Assembly: GCF_001647675.1 (NCBI RefSeq)
Contig: NZ_CP015594.1
Location: 992,001-1,056,000 of the forward strand
DNA length: 64,000 nt
Origin: Acinetobacter sp. NCu2D-2
GTDB taxonomy: Bacteria > Pseudomonadota > Gammaproteobacteria > Pseudomonadales > Moraxellaceae
Direction: 5' to 3'
Shown: positions 1 through 9,347 of the stretch, one piece after another
Layout of the letters: each line of letters starts with the position of its first letter
Numbering within the stretch: the first letter of the stretch is position 1
Program-made: the position numbers and the translations under genes
The notes under the pieces: model-generated
Databases searched by the model: none
The model's input: only the letters and a program-made list of their open reading frames with translations
Told to the model about the DNA's origin: nothing

Positions 1-1205
1 TTGAAGTCATGACTAGTCTCAATGGCATTAAACACAGTTTAAAGCATTTAAAAAAATGGATGAAACCGAGTAAGCGCAAAGTCGGAATTCTATTTCAACC
101 GGCAACAGGCTATGTGATGTATCAGCCTGTCGGTGTTGTCGGGATTGTTGTGCCATGGAATTATCCATTATTTTTAGCCGTAGGACCATTGGCTCAGGCT
201 TTAGCTGCGGGTAACCGTGTGATATTGAAAATGAGCGAATATACCCCTGAATTTTCAGCACTGTTTCAGAAGTTGATTGCGGCGAACTTTTCAGAAGATC
301 AAGTTTGTGTGGTAACGGGGGATGCACAACTGGCACAGCAATTTACCGCCTTAGCATTTGATCATTTGCTCTTTACAGGAGCGACTTCTATTGCACGTCA
401 TGTATTACATGCAGCGGCAGATAATCTTACGCCTGTAACGTTGGAACTTGGTGGGAAGTCACCTGTAATTGTTGCTAAAGATGCTGATCTTGTTGAGAGT
501 GCGCGCCGTCTTGCTTTCGGTAAAACCATGAATGCAGGTCAAACGTGTGTTGCCCCTGACTATGCCTTTGTTCACCAAAGTCAAATCAATGCATTTATAG
601 CGGCATATTTTGAAACGATTAAACAGTTTTATCCGAATAGTATTCTGCAGAATCCGGATTACACCAGTATTGTCAATGATCGACAGTTTGAACGCTTACA
701 GCATTATTTAGAGGATGCAAAGGATAAAGGGGCTGTTTTCCATCAAATTGAATCAGAGACTGATGGACGTCGTTTGCCTCATGTCGTGTTAAGCAACGTC
801 AATGACGATATGCTTATTATGCAAAATGAGATTTTTGGACCTATTTTACCGATTATCACCTATGAACAGATTGATGAGGTGATTCACTATATCAACTCGC
901 ATGATCGACCTTTAGCACTGTATTATTTTGGCTATAATAAAACTGAGCAGCAAAAAATATTGCATGCTACACACAGTGGCGGTGTTTGTTTGAATGAAAC
1001 TTTAATGACGGCTGGTATGGAGGATATGCCTTTTGGTGGGATTGGACCATCAGGTATGGGGCATTATCATGGGCATGAAGGTTTTAAAACATTTAGTCAT
1101 GCCAAATCTGTTTTTAGCCGTCCTAAGTTCAGTTTGATGAAATTGATTTATCCACCTTATGGAAGTTCAATTTTAAAACTCATTTATAAGTTTTTCTTAC
1201 GTTAA
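1..1205 (+). CDS. Aldehyde dehydrogenase, coniferyl-aldehyde type, 5' partial
   Basis: NAD(P)-dependent oxidation of an aldehyde to its acid. The reading frame is open from the first bases of the window (codons before the ATG at 9 are in frame), so the N-terminus lies outside. From that ATG, 398 residues remain against roughly 470-480 for the family. Visible: the PWN motif (about residue 49-51), cofactor Lys 74, the LELGGKSP block with catalytic Glu 146, and NAGQTC with nucleophile Cys 180. The N-terminal KHLKKWMKP and the C-terminal hydrophobic tail ending near LKLIYKFFLR are typical of CalB-like, membrane-associated coniferyl/fatty aldehyde dehydrogenases. The subtype is inference; the family is certain. 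A terminator shared with trmB follows directly. Confidence 0.9.
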   Translation, partial: EVMTSLNGIKHSLKHLKKWMKPSKRKVGILFQPATGYVMYQPVGVVGIVVPWNYPLFLAVGPLAQALAAGNRVILKMSEYTPEFSALFQKLIAANFSEDQVCVVTGDAQLAQQFTALAFDHLLFTGATSIARHVLHAAADNLTPVTLELGGKSPVIVAKDADLVESARRLAFGKTMNAGQTCVAPDYAFVHQSQINAFIAAYFETIKQFYPNSILQNPDYTSIVNDRQFERLQHYLEDAKDKGAVFHQIESETDGRRLPHVVLSNVNDDMLIMQNEIFGPILPIITYEQIDEVIHYINSHDRPLALYYFGYNKTEQQKILHATHSGGVCLNETLMTAGMEDMPFGGIGPSGMGHYHGHEGFKTFSHAKSVFSRPKFSLMKLIYPPYGSSILKLIYKFFLR

Positions 1206-1206
1206 G

Positions 1207-1238
1207 AAAAAAGCGCTGAATCAATCAGCGCTTTTTTA
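1207..1238. terminator. Bidirectional rho-independent terminator
   Basis: Perfect 7-bp stem (1213-1219 with 1225-1231) with A-run before and T-run after, between the converging aldehyde dehydrogenase and trmB genes. It can serve both. Confidence 0.85.
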
Positions 1239-1241
1239 TGC

Positions 1242-1958
1242 TTATTTAATTTTCTTAAATAAGAAATCGTTAATTTTATGACCTTCTTCTAGACCACGAC
1301 GTTCAAACTTAGTTTGTGGACGCCAGTCTGGGCGAGGGTAGCTGTTGCCTTTACCTGCCATATTTTCTAAACGTGGACGATTATCTAAAACGTCAAGCAT
1401 CCATTCAGCATACGGTTCCCAGTCTGTAGCGGAGTGGAATGTACCGCCAATTTCAAGTTTTTGTTCCACAAGTGGCATACGATCATGAGAAACAAAACGA
1501 CGTTTGAAATGACGTTTCTTTTGCCATGGGTCAGGGAAGTAAAGCTGTACAGCATTAATACTTTCATCTGGCATCTCACGAAGGACTTGAATTGCATCAG
1601 CATCAAGTAAGCGAAGGTTTGTTAAACCTGCCATACCTGCTTCATATACGCATTGAGCAATACCCGGAACGTGTACTTCAATACCTACATAGTTACGTTC
1701 AGGATTGGCTTTTGCCATGAGTACCAATGAACGCCCCATACCGAAACCTATTTCTACAGTCAGTGGGTGTTCTGGATGTTCAAAGTGCTGACGTAAGTCA
1801 CCAGCAGGGTATTCCAAAATTAAGTGACCATATTGTTCAAGCGCAGTACGTTGAGAGGTATTCAGCGGTGTTGAGCGGCGCATAAACGTTACAATTTCGC
1901 GGTGCTCGCTTAAATTGTCCAGCTCTACGACTTGCTGGTCTAATTGATCGTTCGACAT
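1242..1958 (-). CDS. trmB: tRNA (guanine-N7-)-methyltransferase TrmB
   Basis: SAM-dependent methylation of G46 in the variable loop of tRNAs. The protein shows the class I methyltransferase motif VEIGFGMGRSL, the acidic LLDADA strand end, and the TrmB signature PDPWQKKRHFKRRF. The frame extends upstream to a TTG at 2015, but I chose the ATG at 1958 (238 aa, beginning MSNDQLD) because it gives the usual family length and the extra 19 residues have no TrmB character. No strong Shine-Dalgarno precedes either start. It lies downstream of the SulP gene on the same strand, separated by a terminator, so it is probably its own unit. Confidence 0.95.
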   Translation of the reverse strand: MSNDQLDQQVVELDNLSEHREIVTFMRRSTPLNTSQRTALEQYGHLILEYPAGDLRQHFEHPEHPLTVEIGFGMGRSLVLMAKANPERNYVGIEVHVPGIAQCVYEAGMAGLTNLRLLDADAIQVLREMPDESINAVQLYFPDPWQKKRHFKRRFVSHDRMPLVEQKLEIGGTFHSATDWEPYAEWMLDVLDNRPRLENMAGKGNSYPRPDWRPQTKFERRGLEEGHKINDFLFKKIK

Positions 1959-2076
1959 AACTTTGGCAAATCTAAAAAATTCAGAATGCGGTATTTTAAG
2001 TCCTGAGCAGTTCAAGTCAAATTTTTATCCTACATTCTGTATAAAAAACTGAGTGAACTTCTCTCAGATAAAAATA

Positions 2077-2097
2077 AAAGAGCCTTAAGGCTCTTTT
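2077..2097 (-). terminator. Rho-independent terminator after the SulP gene
   Basis: Nearly loop-free palindrome of AAAAGAGCCTT and its complement, ending in a T-run on the minus strand, 13 bp past the SulP stop codon. Confidence 0.8.
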
Positions 2098-2109
2098 ATG
2101 CATTGAGGT

Positions 2110-3555
2110 TTAAGAGTTTTGATATTTATCAATTAAGGTGCTGCTTGCTTCATTTAATCCTTTGACTTCAACTTTAATTCCTTGACTGGTAAATTTTTGC
2201 ACCACACTATTGAGCATATTCACCGAAGTAATATCCCAAATATGCGCATGGCTGAGATCAAGTTCTACCGTATGAACCTGTTCATTAAAGTCAAAGAACT
2301 GATAGAACTTATCCGCACTGCTAAAGAAAATTTGACCTGAAATCTGGTAGTGATGAGTATGCTCGATTAACTGACTTTCAACATGCACCGTACTTTCGAG
2401 TTTATTTATCAGGAATAACGCAGAGATCACGACACCAACAAGTACGCCGAGTGCCAAGTTATGTGTTGCTAAAACAACAATAACAACTGCAATCATCACC
2501 ACATTAAAACTAGCAGGATGCTTGCCGAATTGTTTGACTGCTCCCCATTGGAATGTTGTAAAAGCCACCATCACCATAATTGCAACCAAGGCTGCCATGG
2601 GAATATATGCCAACCAATCTTTTAAAAAGACCACTAAACATAGTAGGAATACGCCAGCAACAAGCGTGGACAGGCGAGTACGAGCACCAGAAGAAACATT
2701 AATGATCGATTGACCAATCATGGCACAACCTGCCATACCGCCCATAAAACCGCTGACAATATTTGCCATACCTTGTCCACGACATTCCTGATGGCGATCA
2801 CTACTTGATTCAGTGACTTCATCAACAACGGTCGTTGTCATCATGGTTTCAAGTAAGCCTACAGTTGCTAATGTTAGTGAATAGGGCAAAATAATGATCA
2901 AAGTATCCAAATTCACTGGAATTTGTGGGATTAAAAAGATCGGTAATGTGTCAGGAAAATGCCCAAGATCACTGACTGTTCGCATGTCTGCACCTAGTGC
3001 AATGGCTAAGACACTGAGGACGACAATGCAGATGAGTGGTGATGGAATGGCTTTGCCGATCTTGGGTATATAAGGAAAGAGATAAATAATTGCTAAGCCA
3101 ATTGCCACGGAAATAAAGCCTATGGTATCCATTTTACTCATTTCAGGAATCTGTGCTGCAAAAATTAAAATTGCTAATGCATTTAAAAATCCATAAACGA
3201 CAGCCTGTGAGACAAAGCGCATCAGTTTTGCCACTTTGAAATAGCCTGCAATAATCTGAATAATACCGGTGAGTACTGTGGCTGCGAGTAAGTATTGCAG
3301 ACCATAGTCTTTGACTAGACTGATCATCAGTAAGGCCATTGCACCGGTAGCCGCTGAAATCATGGCAGGACGCCCACCAAAAAATGCAATACTGACTGCT
3401 ATACAAAACGAGGCATATAAACCAACTTGTGGGTCGACACCTGCGATTGCAGAAAATGCAATGGATTCAGGAATCAGGGCAAGACCAACGACCAGACCTG
3501 CTAAGACATCAGTACGGATATTAGAGAACCATTGTTCTTTTTTCAGATGAATCAC
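2110..3555 (-). CDS. SulP-family anion transporter with STAS domain
   Basis: Inner-membrane anion transporter of the SulP/SLC26 family (sulfate, bicarbonate or related anions), 481 aa. The first about 380 residues hold 10-12 hydrophobic segments, including the family-typical start region [36 protein letters not shown] (quoted here only in part by its role: TM1 region) and the [26 protein letters not shown] loop region. Residues about 385-481 form a STAS domain, with the [13 protein letters not shown] strand/helix. The start is a GTG at 3555 with weak ribosome-binding sequence. The substrate cannot be read from sequence. It is divergent from the glutathione transferase gene, with 218 bp between them. 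Confidence 0.92.
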   Translation of the reverse strand: MIHLKKEQWFSNIRTDVLAGLVVGLALIPESIAFSAIAGVDPQVGLYASFCIAVSIAFFGGRPAMISAATGAMALLMISLVKDYGLQYLLAATVLTGIIQIIAGYFKVAKLMRFVSQAVVYGFLNALAILIFAAQIPEMSKMDTIGFISVAIGLAIIYLFPYIPKIGKAIPSPLICIVVLSVLAIALGADMRTVSDLGHFPDTLPIFLIPQIPVNLDTLIIILPYSLTLATVGLLETMMTTTVVDEVTESSSDRHQECRGQGMANIVSGFMGGMAGCAMIGQSIINVSSGARTRLSTLVAGVFLLCLVVFLKDWLAYIPMAALVAIMVMVAFTTFQWGAVKQFGKHPASFNVVMIAVVIVVLATHNLALGVLVGVVISALFLINKLESTVHVESQLIEHTHHYQISGQIFFSSADKFYQFFDFNEQVHTVELDLSHAHIWDITSVNMLNSVVQKFTSQGIKVEVKGLNEASSTLIDKYQNS

Positions 3556-3773
3556 AAATACGTTTCACTTCACTTTGACCTGCGTATCTTAAACCGATCG
3601 TTTTAAAAATCTACACAAGATTAACTTGAAAAACTTTTGAATATACTCAATATTGATAGAGTAAATGCCACAGAAGATAGGCATTCGGCTTTTTTTACAA
3701 TTGTCTGGTTTGATCACTTGAAAGTGTGTTTGAAGCAAGATAAAACTAAAGAAGTAGATACCAAGGATCAGAT

Positions 3774-4385
3774 ATGAAGCTTTATTATTCACCTGGTGCA
3801 TGCTCATTGGCTGCACATATTATTTTAAATGAAATTAATGTTGATTTTGACTTAGAGCGTGTTGATCTGAAAACGCATAAAACTGAAAAAGGTGCTGACT
3901 ACTACGAGATTAACCCAAAAGGTTATGTTCCTGCGCTAGAAATTAACCCTGGTCTGATTCTTACTGAAAATGTTGCGATTCTTCCTTTCCTTGCACAGCA
4001 TGATCCGAAACAGGATTTAATTCCGCCATCAGGTATGGGGCGTGCAAAAGTACTTGAATGGTTAGGTTATTTAAACTCAGAATTACATGATGCTTATGCG
4101 GTATTCTTCACACAAAAACCACAAGGTGAAGCAAAAGAAGCTGCGTATGCAGAAGTTGATCGTCTATTGACCTATATCGATAAAACCATTGGTGAATCAG
4201 ATAATGAATACTTAGTGGATGATAACTTTGGTCCAGCAGATGCATACCTGTTTGTATTGACCAATTGGTCAAATCACATTGAACATGATTTAACACCATA
4301 TAAAAATATTATCGCGATTCGTAATAAAGTGGCTGAGCGTCAGTCGGTGCAAATTGCAATGCGTGATGAAGGATTAATCCCTTAA
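3774..4385 (+). CDS. Beta-class glutathione S-transferase
   Basis: Cytosolic glutathione transferase, 203 aa, the normal length. The N-terminal thioredoxin-fold domain (residues 1-80) starts MKLYYSPGACSLAAH, with Cys 10 at the catalytic position typical of bacterial beta-class enzymes. NPKGYVPALE carries the cis-Pro and TENVAI the Ser/Thr-like glutathione-binding turn. The helical C-terminal domain follows (about 88-203). It likely conjugates or peroxidatically reduces electrophiles; the physiological substrate is unknown. It is monocistronic, ending in a terminator 16 bp downstream. Confidence 0.92.
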   Translation: MKLYYSPGACSLAAHIILNEINVDFDLERVDLKTHKTEKGADYYEINPKGYVPALEINPGLILTENVAILPFLAQHDPKQDLIPPSGMGRAKVLEWLGYLNSELHDAYAVFFTQKPQGEAKEAAYAEVDRLLTYIDKTIGESDNEYLVDDNFGPADAYLFVLTNWSNHIEHDLTPYKNIIAIRNKVAERQSVQIAMRDEGLIP

Positions 4386-4400
4386 TATCACCACCTATAG

Positions 4401-4430
4401 AAAAAACCGCTGATAACAGCGGTTTTTTTA
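4401..4430 (+). terminator. Rho-independent terminator of the glutathione transferase gene
   Basis: Stem ACCGCTG / CAGCGGT with ATAA loop (4406-4423), followed by seven T. Confidence 0.85.
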
Positions 4431-4477
4431 TAAAAATTAAAAGGGAATTTGGGGGGGGAGAAGTATTTATGGCTTAT

Positions 4478-4843
4478 TTATTTTAGATATTTAAAAGCAT
4501 TCAACGCCAAAATGAGCCAACCTGCAATCATCAGTGCACCACCAATCGGCGTGATTGCGCCTAAACCACGTGGTAATCCCAGCGCCATGACATAAAGTGA
4601 ACCGCAAAAGAAGAAAATCCCGACTTGAATCAGGATAAAACTCCATTTGATTGGAAGTTCGGGAATCACTTTGGCGATGATGCAGAGCAGTAGTAAACCA
4701 AGTGCATGATAAAAAAAGTAATCTGTTGCTGTTTGCCACCATACCAATTGCGCTTCCGTGGCACGTGATTTTAAGCCGTGTGCACCAAATGCGCCCAACA
4801 TTACTGCAAAAGCTAAATTTAAGGCTGAAATTGCAATCCACAT
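4478..4843 (-). CDS. DUF423 small integral membrane protein (YgdD-like)
   Basis: 121-aa membrane protein with four predicted hydrophobic segments (about 4-20, 42-62, 68-88, 95-117). The N-terminal LGAFGAHGLK motif and the central ATDYFFYHALGLL are the DUF423 family signature. The function of the family is not established. Spacing to rpoH's terminator suggests an independent transcript. An uninterrupted run of eight G (4451-4458) lies just past its 3' end. Confidence 0.9.
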   Translation of the reverse strand: MWIAISALNLAFAVMLGAFGAHGLKSRATEAQLVWWQTATDYFFYHALGLLLLCIIAKVIPELPIKWSFILIQVGIFFFCGSLYVMALGLPRGLGAITPIGGALMIAGWLILALNAFKYLK

Positions 4844-4904
4844 AAAATGCTCATCCTTTAATACTTATGGCAAACATAGCATATATTCACGATAGCTAAT
4901 TCAT

Positions 4905-4930
4905 AAAAAAGCCTCCAAATATGGAGGCTT
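4905..4930 (-). terminator. Rho-independent terminator of rpoH
   Basis: Stem GCCTCCA / TGGAGGC (4911-4917, 4922-4928) followed by a T-run on the minus strand, 18 bp past the rpoH stop. Confidence 0.85.
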
Positions 4931-4947
4931 TTGATCAGGACAATGTC

Positions 4948-5817
4948 TTAATTAGAGGACATGGCCACTTTAATTTTTTCCATTGCATTTTTTTCAAGCT
5001 GACGAATACGCTCCGCGGAAACGTTATATTCAGCAGCAAGTTCGTGCAAGGTTGATTTTTCATCATCTAACCAACGACGTTGCAAGATATTACGTGAACG
5101 ATCATCTAATTGTTCCATCGCATCATGCAATGCAGAGGTACTTTGCTCTTCGTAATCTTCGTTTTCAATGAGGCGAGCAGGATCGTAACGGTTATCTTCC
5201 AAATAAAGCGCAGGTGCAACATGAGTTGAACCTTCATCATCGTCATCGCCAGAAGCTTCAAAAGCAGCATCATAGGCAGTTAAACGACCTTCCATTTCTA
5301 ACACTTGTTCAGGTGTTACATTTAAGTCATTCGCAATTTTTTGCGCTTCTTCAAGCGTTAGCTTTTTAGATGACTTTTTCAAGCTACGTAAGTTAAAGAA
5401 TAATTTACGTTGAGCTTTGGTGGTCGCAATTTTGACAATACGCCAGTTACGAATTACATATTCGTGAATTTCGGCTTTAATCCAGTGCACCGCGAAAGAC
5501 ACCAAACGAACGCCCATATTGGGGTCAAAACGTTTTACGGCTTTCATGAGGCCTAAGTTGCCTTCTTGAATTAAATCGCCCTGAGGTAAACCATAACCTG
5601 CATAACTACGTGCAATATGCACCACAAAGCGCAGATGCGACATGACCAACATTTTGGCTGCATCTAAATCTTGGTCGTAGTAATAACGCTCAGCCAACTC
5701 TTTTTCTTGTTCGGCTGTTAAAATTGGAATTTGATTGACAGTGCTAATATAAGCACCAAGATTGACACCAGGTGCTGATAATGACAGGGGCATCAATTGA
5801 TTGCTGCTGTCACTCAT
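4948..5817 (-). CDS. rpoH: RNA polymerase sigma-32 (heat-shock sigma factor)
   Basis: Directs RNA polymerase to heat-shock promoters. At 289 aa it has the full family length. Region 2 is visible ([16 protein letters not shown]), as is the RpoH box QRKLFFNLR, the feature that separates sigma-32 from other group 2/3 sigma factors. Region 4 ends with [14 protein letters not shown]. An acidic insert, SGDDDDEGS (about residue 193-201), sits between regions 3 and 4. A strong AAGGAG lies 5 bp before the ATG. The gene is monocistronic with its own terminator. Whether its translation is controlled by an RNA thermometer cannot be judged here. Confidence 0.97.
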   Translation of the reverse strand: MSDSSNQLMPLSLSAPGVNLGAYISTVNQIPILTAEQEKELAERYYYDQDLDAAKMLVMSHLRFVVHIARSYAGYGLPQGDLIQEGNLGLMKAVKRFDPNMGVRLVSFAVHWIKAEIHEYVIRNWRIVKIATTKAQRKLFFNLRSLKKSSKKLTLEEAQKIANDLNVTPEQVLEMEGRLTAYDAAFEASGDDDDEGSTHVAPALYLEDNRYDPARLIENEDYEEQSTSALHDAMEQLDDRSRNILQRRWLDDEKSTLHELAAEYNVSAERIRQLEKNAMEKIKVAMSSN

Positions 5818-5957
5818 GTGTTCTCCTTAAGGAATTCGGGATCATTCCAAATACTAATTTTAATCTTAATCCAAACTCTAACCAAAAAATGAATATTTGG
5901 GTATAGAAATGTAACGTTTTATACGAATATGAAGGAATCTAGTTTAATTGAAACTAT

Positions 5958-6203
5958 TTAAGATTCAATTATGTAATGAAACTCATGATCCGACACTTGT
6001 TTCATTTGATAGTGAATTTGATGAATTTCACAGTAACGTGAAATATCAATTTGACTATGTGGGTCAGATGACTTGAGTAAATAGGTTTGTCCAGTCTGAC
6101 TCTTTAAAGCACGTTTCAACATTAAGAGTGGCGTTGGGCAGGGTTTTCCAAGCGCATCAATGATGTTGAATTGCAGGTCATTGTTGCTCATGTTTTGCGT
6201 CAT
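5958..6203 (-). CDS. TusA/SirA-like sulfurtransferase
   Basis: 81-aa protein of the TusA/SirA/YedF family. The sequence DALGKPCPTPLLMLKRAL contains the CPxP motif with the single sulfur-accepting Cys (residue 22 from the first Met). In E. coli TusA passes sulfur to TusBCD for tRNA thiolation; related proteins serve other sulfur-relay paths, so the partner is inference. Two starts are possible, 6203 or 6191 (Met 5). The longer one is listed. Confidence 0.85.
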   Translation of the reverse strand: MTQNMSNNDLQFNIIDALGKPCPTPLLMLKRALKSQTGQTYLLKSSDPHSQIDISRYCEIHQIHYQMKQVSDHEFHYIIES

Positions 6204-6576
6204 TCACTCATTTTGAACTAGGCAAATATCATAGCAAATAGGATGCCAAATCTAAACTTTTTTATATGCTTTTATATTTTTAAAAGATTATAAATATATG
6301 ACTAAAATTTATGAAAAAAACAGCTAAATCAATCAGTACAAACTTAAAAAAAAGTCTATTAATTGTCATAAACCCATGATAAGCTCGTTGCGTATTTAGG
6401 ATTTTAGATAAACAAATTGATTGTTTTTCGCCCTATTACACAATGGATGTAACCGGGATTTTGTTAATAGTTTTACAGAATGATTACAAGCTTAAAAATA
6501 ATATTTTTCAAACTTGTTTGCTCTGCTGTTTGCAACACCGGAAGGTCCTTTTTTTAGTTTCAATGAGGATTGACAT
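6204..6576 (+). promoter_or_regulatory. AT-rich intergenic region and probable long csp 5' leader
   Basis: There is no gene in these 373 bp. The stretch nearest the csp start is likely an untranslated leader, as is usual for cold-shock genes, whose mRNAs fold into temperature-responsive structures. I can see a good ribosome-binding site (TGAGGA, 9 bp before the ATG at 6577) but cannot place the promoter with confidence. Confidence 0.4.
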
Positions 6577-6792
6577 ATGACAGCTGCTCGCGAACAAGGC
6601 GTAGTTAAGTGGTTTAACGATACTAAAGGCTTCGGCTTTATCCAACGTAATGGTGGTGATGACGTATTTGTTCATTTCCGCGCAATTCAAGGTGAAGGTC
6701 ACCGTTCACTTCGTGACGGTCAACGTGTTGAATTTAGCGTTGTAAAAGGCCAAAAAGGTTTCCAAGCTGAAGAAGTTCAGCCATTAGACTAA
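6577..6792 (+). CDS. Cold-shock domain protein (CspA family)
   Basis: 71-aa single OB-fold nucleic-acid chaperone. The RNP1 motif KGFGFI (about 17-22) and RNP2 VFVHF (about 30-34) are intact, with the usual GVVKWFN start region. A 373-bp upstream gap is consistent with a cold-shock leader. It sits just ahead of a DEAD-box RNA helicase gene, a sensible pairing for RNA remodelling, but a terminator between them separates the transcripts. Confidence 0.95.
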   Translation: MTAAREQGVVKWFNDTKGFGFIQRNGGDDVFVHFRAIQGEGHRSLRDGQRVEFSVVKGQKGFQAEEVQPLD

Positions 6793-6810
6793 TGTTGAGA
6801 TTAATCTAAT

Positions 6811-6842
6811 AAAACGCTCCAATATAAATTGGGGCGTTTTTT
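6811..6842 (+). terminator. Rho-independent terminator of the csp gene
   Basis: 12-bp stem with one G-T wobble (6812-6823 with 6828-6839), ATAA loop and T-run. Confidence 0.85.
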
Positions 6843-6890
6843 GTTTATACTGTTACAACCTTAGAGATTTTCTATTTAGAGCACAGCTTT

Positions 6891-8042
6891 ATGTCATCTG
6901 GTTTTGAAACCTTAAATTTACATCCAAAATTGAAACAAGCGATTGATGCTTTAGGCTTTTCGTCAATGACGCCTATTCAACAGAAGGTTTTAAAATTCAC
7001 TCTGGCAGGCCATGATGCGATTGGCCGTGCTCAAACAGGTACGGGTAAGACTGCTGCCTTTTTAATTAGCATCCTAAACGACTTACTTAATAACCCAATC
7101 AAAGAACAGCGCTACCGCGGTGAGCCACGTGCTTTGATTTTGGCACCCACACGTGAATTAGCATTACAAATCGAAAGTGATGCTCATGAACTGACTAAAT
7201 TTACCGATCTAAACGTTGTGACTTTGTTGGGTGGTGTAGATTTTGATAAGCAAAAAGCACAACTCGATAAAGCACCGGTTGACATTATGGTGGCAACCCC
7301 AGGTCGCTTAATCGACTTTGTAGAACAAAAAGAAGTTTGGCTCGATCAAATTGAATTTTTAGTCATTGATGAAGCGGACCGTCTTTTGGATATGGGCTTT
7401 ATCCCATCAGTTAAGCGTATTGTGCGTTTCTCTCCACGTAAAGAGCAGCGCCAAACACTGATGTTCTCAGCAACCTTTAGTTATGACGTGTTAAATCTTG
7501 CACAGCAATGGTTATTTGAACCTGTGACTGTCGAAATCGAGCCGGAAAAGAAAACCAATGCTGACGTTGAGCAACGTGTGTATATGGTTGCCAAATCAGA
7601 TAAATATAAATTGCTGCAAGAAATTTTGCGTGATGAGCCGATTGAAAAAGTCATGATCTTTGCCAATCGTCGTGATCAAGTGCGTAAGCTTTATGATCAT
7701 TTGAAAAAAGATGGCTACAAAGTCGTGATGTTGTCAGGTGAAATTGCTCAAGACAAACGCTTGAAAATGCTCGATCAATTTAAAAACGGTAAACACAACA
7801 TTATGATTGCAACAGATGTTGCAGGTCGTGGTATCCATGTGGATGGTGTTTCGCACGTGGTGAACTTTACTTTACCTGAACAATCGGATGATTATGTACA
7901 CCGTATTGGTCGTACCGGTCGTGCGGGTACACGCGGTGTAAGTATTAGTTTCTTGTCAGAAGATGATGCTTTCTATTTACCAGAAATTGAAAAAGCGATT
8001 GGGCAAAAATTACCGCTGACTCGTTTAGATGGTTATTGCTAA
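6891..8042 (+). CDS. rhlB: DEAD-box ATP-dependent RNA helicase, RhlB-like
   Basis: 383 aa with all core motifs in order: Q motif MTPIQQKVL (about 26), Walker [12 protein letters not shown] (about 47), [12 protein letters not shown] (about 160), [15 protein letters not shown] and [10 protein letters not shown]. The C-terminus is short, ending soon after the helicase core, so it lacks the long basic tail of RhlE or DeaD. RhlB is the degradosome helicase in enterics; assignment to RhlB rather than another short DEAD-box protein rests on overall similarity, so I hold the symbol loosely. Unwinds short RNA duplexes in the cytoplasm. Confidence 0.85.
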   Translation: MSSGFETLNLHPKLKQAIDALGFSSMTPIQQKVLKFTLAGHDAIGRAQTGTGKTAAFLISILNDLLNNPIKEQRYRGEPRALILAPTRELALQIESDAHELTKFTDLNVVTLLGGVDFDKQKAQLDKAPVDIMVATPGRLIDFVEQKEVWLDQIEFLVIDEADRLLDMGFIPSVKRIVRFSPRKEQRQTLMFSATFSYDVLNLAQQWLFEPVTVEIEPEKKTNADVEQRVYMVAKSDKYKLLQEILRDEPIEKVMIFANRRDQVRKLYDHLKKDGYKVVMLSGEIAQDKRLKMLDQFKNGKHNIMIATDVAGRGIHVDGVSHVVNFTLPEQSDDYVHRIGRTGRAGTRGVSISFLSEDDAFYLPEIEKAIGQKLPLTRLDGYC

Positions 8043-8053
8043 GTTTTAAGCAT

Positions 8054-8085
8054 AAAAAAAGCCGCTTTCAAAAGCGGCTTTTTTA
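8054..8085. terminator. Bidirectional rho-independent terminator
   Basis: Stem AGCCGCTTT / AAAGCGGCT flanked by A-run and T-run between the converging helicase and lipoprotein genes. Confidence 0.85.
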
Positions 8086-8094
8086 TTTACAAAA

Positions 8095-8475
8095 TTAGTT
8101 GGTTTGGCAACGGAATGTGAGTACCGTTTGATAATCATCATCCTGATTTAATCCTGTATTACGACCAGCGAGGTTGCCCAATACATTAGCGGCAGCTTGA
8201 ATGAGTTGTCCTGTTTCTTCATCTACAACACCTTTTAAAGCACCGCTATAGTTGGTCTTTTCATCTACTAGCACAGGGGATGCTTTGCTGCCACAGGTTT
8301 TGCTTGCAGCGCTAATTGCATTATTTTTAGAAATAATTTGCGATTTACCTAAGCCTGTCACTTCATATAGATTATTTTCTTTTTGAATAGCAAGTGAATT
8401 GGTTGGGGTGGAAGCACAAGCTGTTAAAAGTACAGCGGCAGAAATGATTCCGCCTAAAGTCATCATTTTTTTCAT
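8095..8475 (-). CDS. Small lipoprotein of unknown function
   Basis: 126 aa from the ATG at 8475. A GTG three codons earlier (8484) is also in frame, but AGAG lies at good distance from the ATG. The N-terminus is a lipoprotein signal: KKMM, a hydrophobic stretch, and lipobox LLTAC (Cys about residue 20 from the ATG), so the mature protein is lipid-anchored. The mature part contains two further Cys (SKTCGSK and FRCQTN) that could form a disulfide. I do not recognise the family. Confidence 0.75.
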   Translation of the reverse strand: MKKMMTLGGIISAAVLLTACASTPTNSLAIQKENNLYEVTGLGKSQIISKNNAISAASKTCGSKASPVLVDEKTNYSGALKGVVDEETGQLIQAAANVLGNLAGRNTGLNQDDDYQTVLTFRCQTN

Positions 8476-8713
8476 GTTTAGCACTCTGTGAGTAAAATCT
8501 GTTAAAAATTAAACCACAAGATTGATCAATGAATTTGAAGATGATGTATGAGTTTCGCATCTAAGATGATTTTTTTAGTTGATTGATGTAATCACACCCG
8601 ATTCATTCCTCCAATTATGGTGAACGTTTTAAACTCAGTCGAAAACATAGATGACTTATAGAGTAAGTTGCCTAGATTATGCTAATCTTTGAAGCTGTTA
8701 ATAGGCAAAGAAA

Positions 8714-9319
8714 ATGAAGGCAATGACGGAATCTGCAATCGACATCGTTCATCAAAATATGCATCAACGTCAATCAATTGGACATTTGCTTGCACCAGCA
8801 CCGAATCAAGAACAACTCGAAAAAGCATTCAGCGCAGCGCTGACGGCCCCAGATCATCATCGTTTAAAACCCACGAGATTTGTCATTGTCCCTGATCAAC
8901 AGCGTGAGGCGTTTGGCGAGTTGCTATCTCAAGCCTTAGTCGATTTGGGTGAAACTGAAATTGCACAAATTGAGCGTGTGAAAAATCATCCTTTCAGAGC
9001 ACCTCTATTGGTGTTGGCTTTAACCACTTTGCAAGATCACCCAAAAGTGCCATATTTTGAACAGATTCTTAGCTCAGGTGCGGCAGTTCAAAACTTTATT
9101 CTATCTTTGCAAGTTCAGGGTTTCTCTACCATTTGGCGTAGTGGAGCTGTGGTCAAGTCAGCACTCTTGAAGCAAGCTTTGGGTTTGTCGAGTAACGACT
9201 TGGTGTCTGGGATTATTTATATTGGTACGGCGGCAAAAGCAATTCCACCTCGTGCAGAAATTCATGTTGAAGATTTTGTAAGTGAGTGGCAACCTCAGCA
9301 AGCACAATTAGACAAATAA
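8714..9319 (+). CDS. Nitroreductase-family protein (YdjA-like)
   Basis: 201-aa FMN-dependent oxidoreductase of the nitroreductase superfamily. The N-terminal helix HQRQSIGHLLAPAP and the following AALTAPDHHRLKPTRF (FMN-binding RxS/AxxxxP-type region) match the minimal single-domain YdjA type. The later GFSTIWRSGA and IYIGTAAKAIPPR segments also fit. It uses NAD(P)H to reduce nitro or quinone-like compounds; the natural substrate is unknown. The start could also be 8723. gpsA follows 28 bp downstream on the same strand, so they may be co-transcribed. Confidence 0.85.
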   Translation: MKAMTESAIDIVHQNMHQRQSIGHLLAPAPNQEQLEKAFSAALTAPDHHRLKPTRFVIVPDQQREAFGELLSQALVDLGETEIAQIERVKNHPFRAPLLVLALTTLQDHPKVPYFEQILSSGAAVQNFILSLQVQGFSTIWRSGAVVKSALLKQALGLSSNDLVSGIIYIGTAAKAIPPRAEIHVEDFVSEWQPQQAQLDK

Positions 9320-9347
9320 TAAGATTTAAAAAGGATATTTAACCTCT

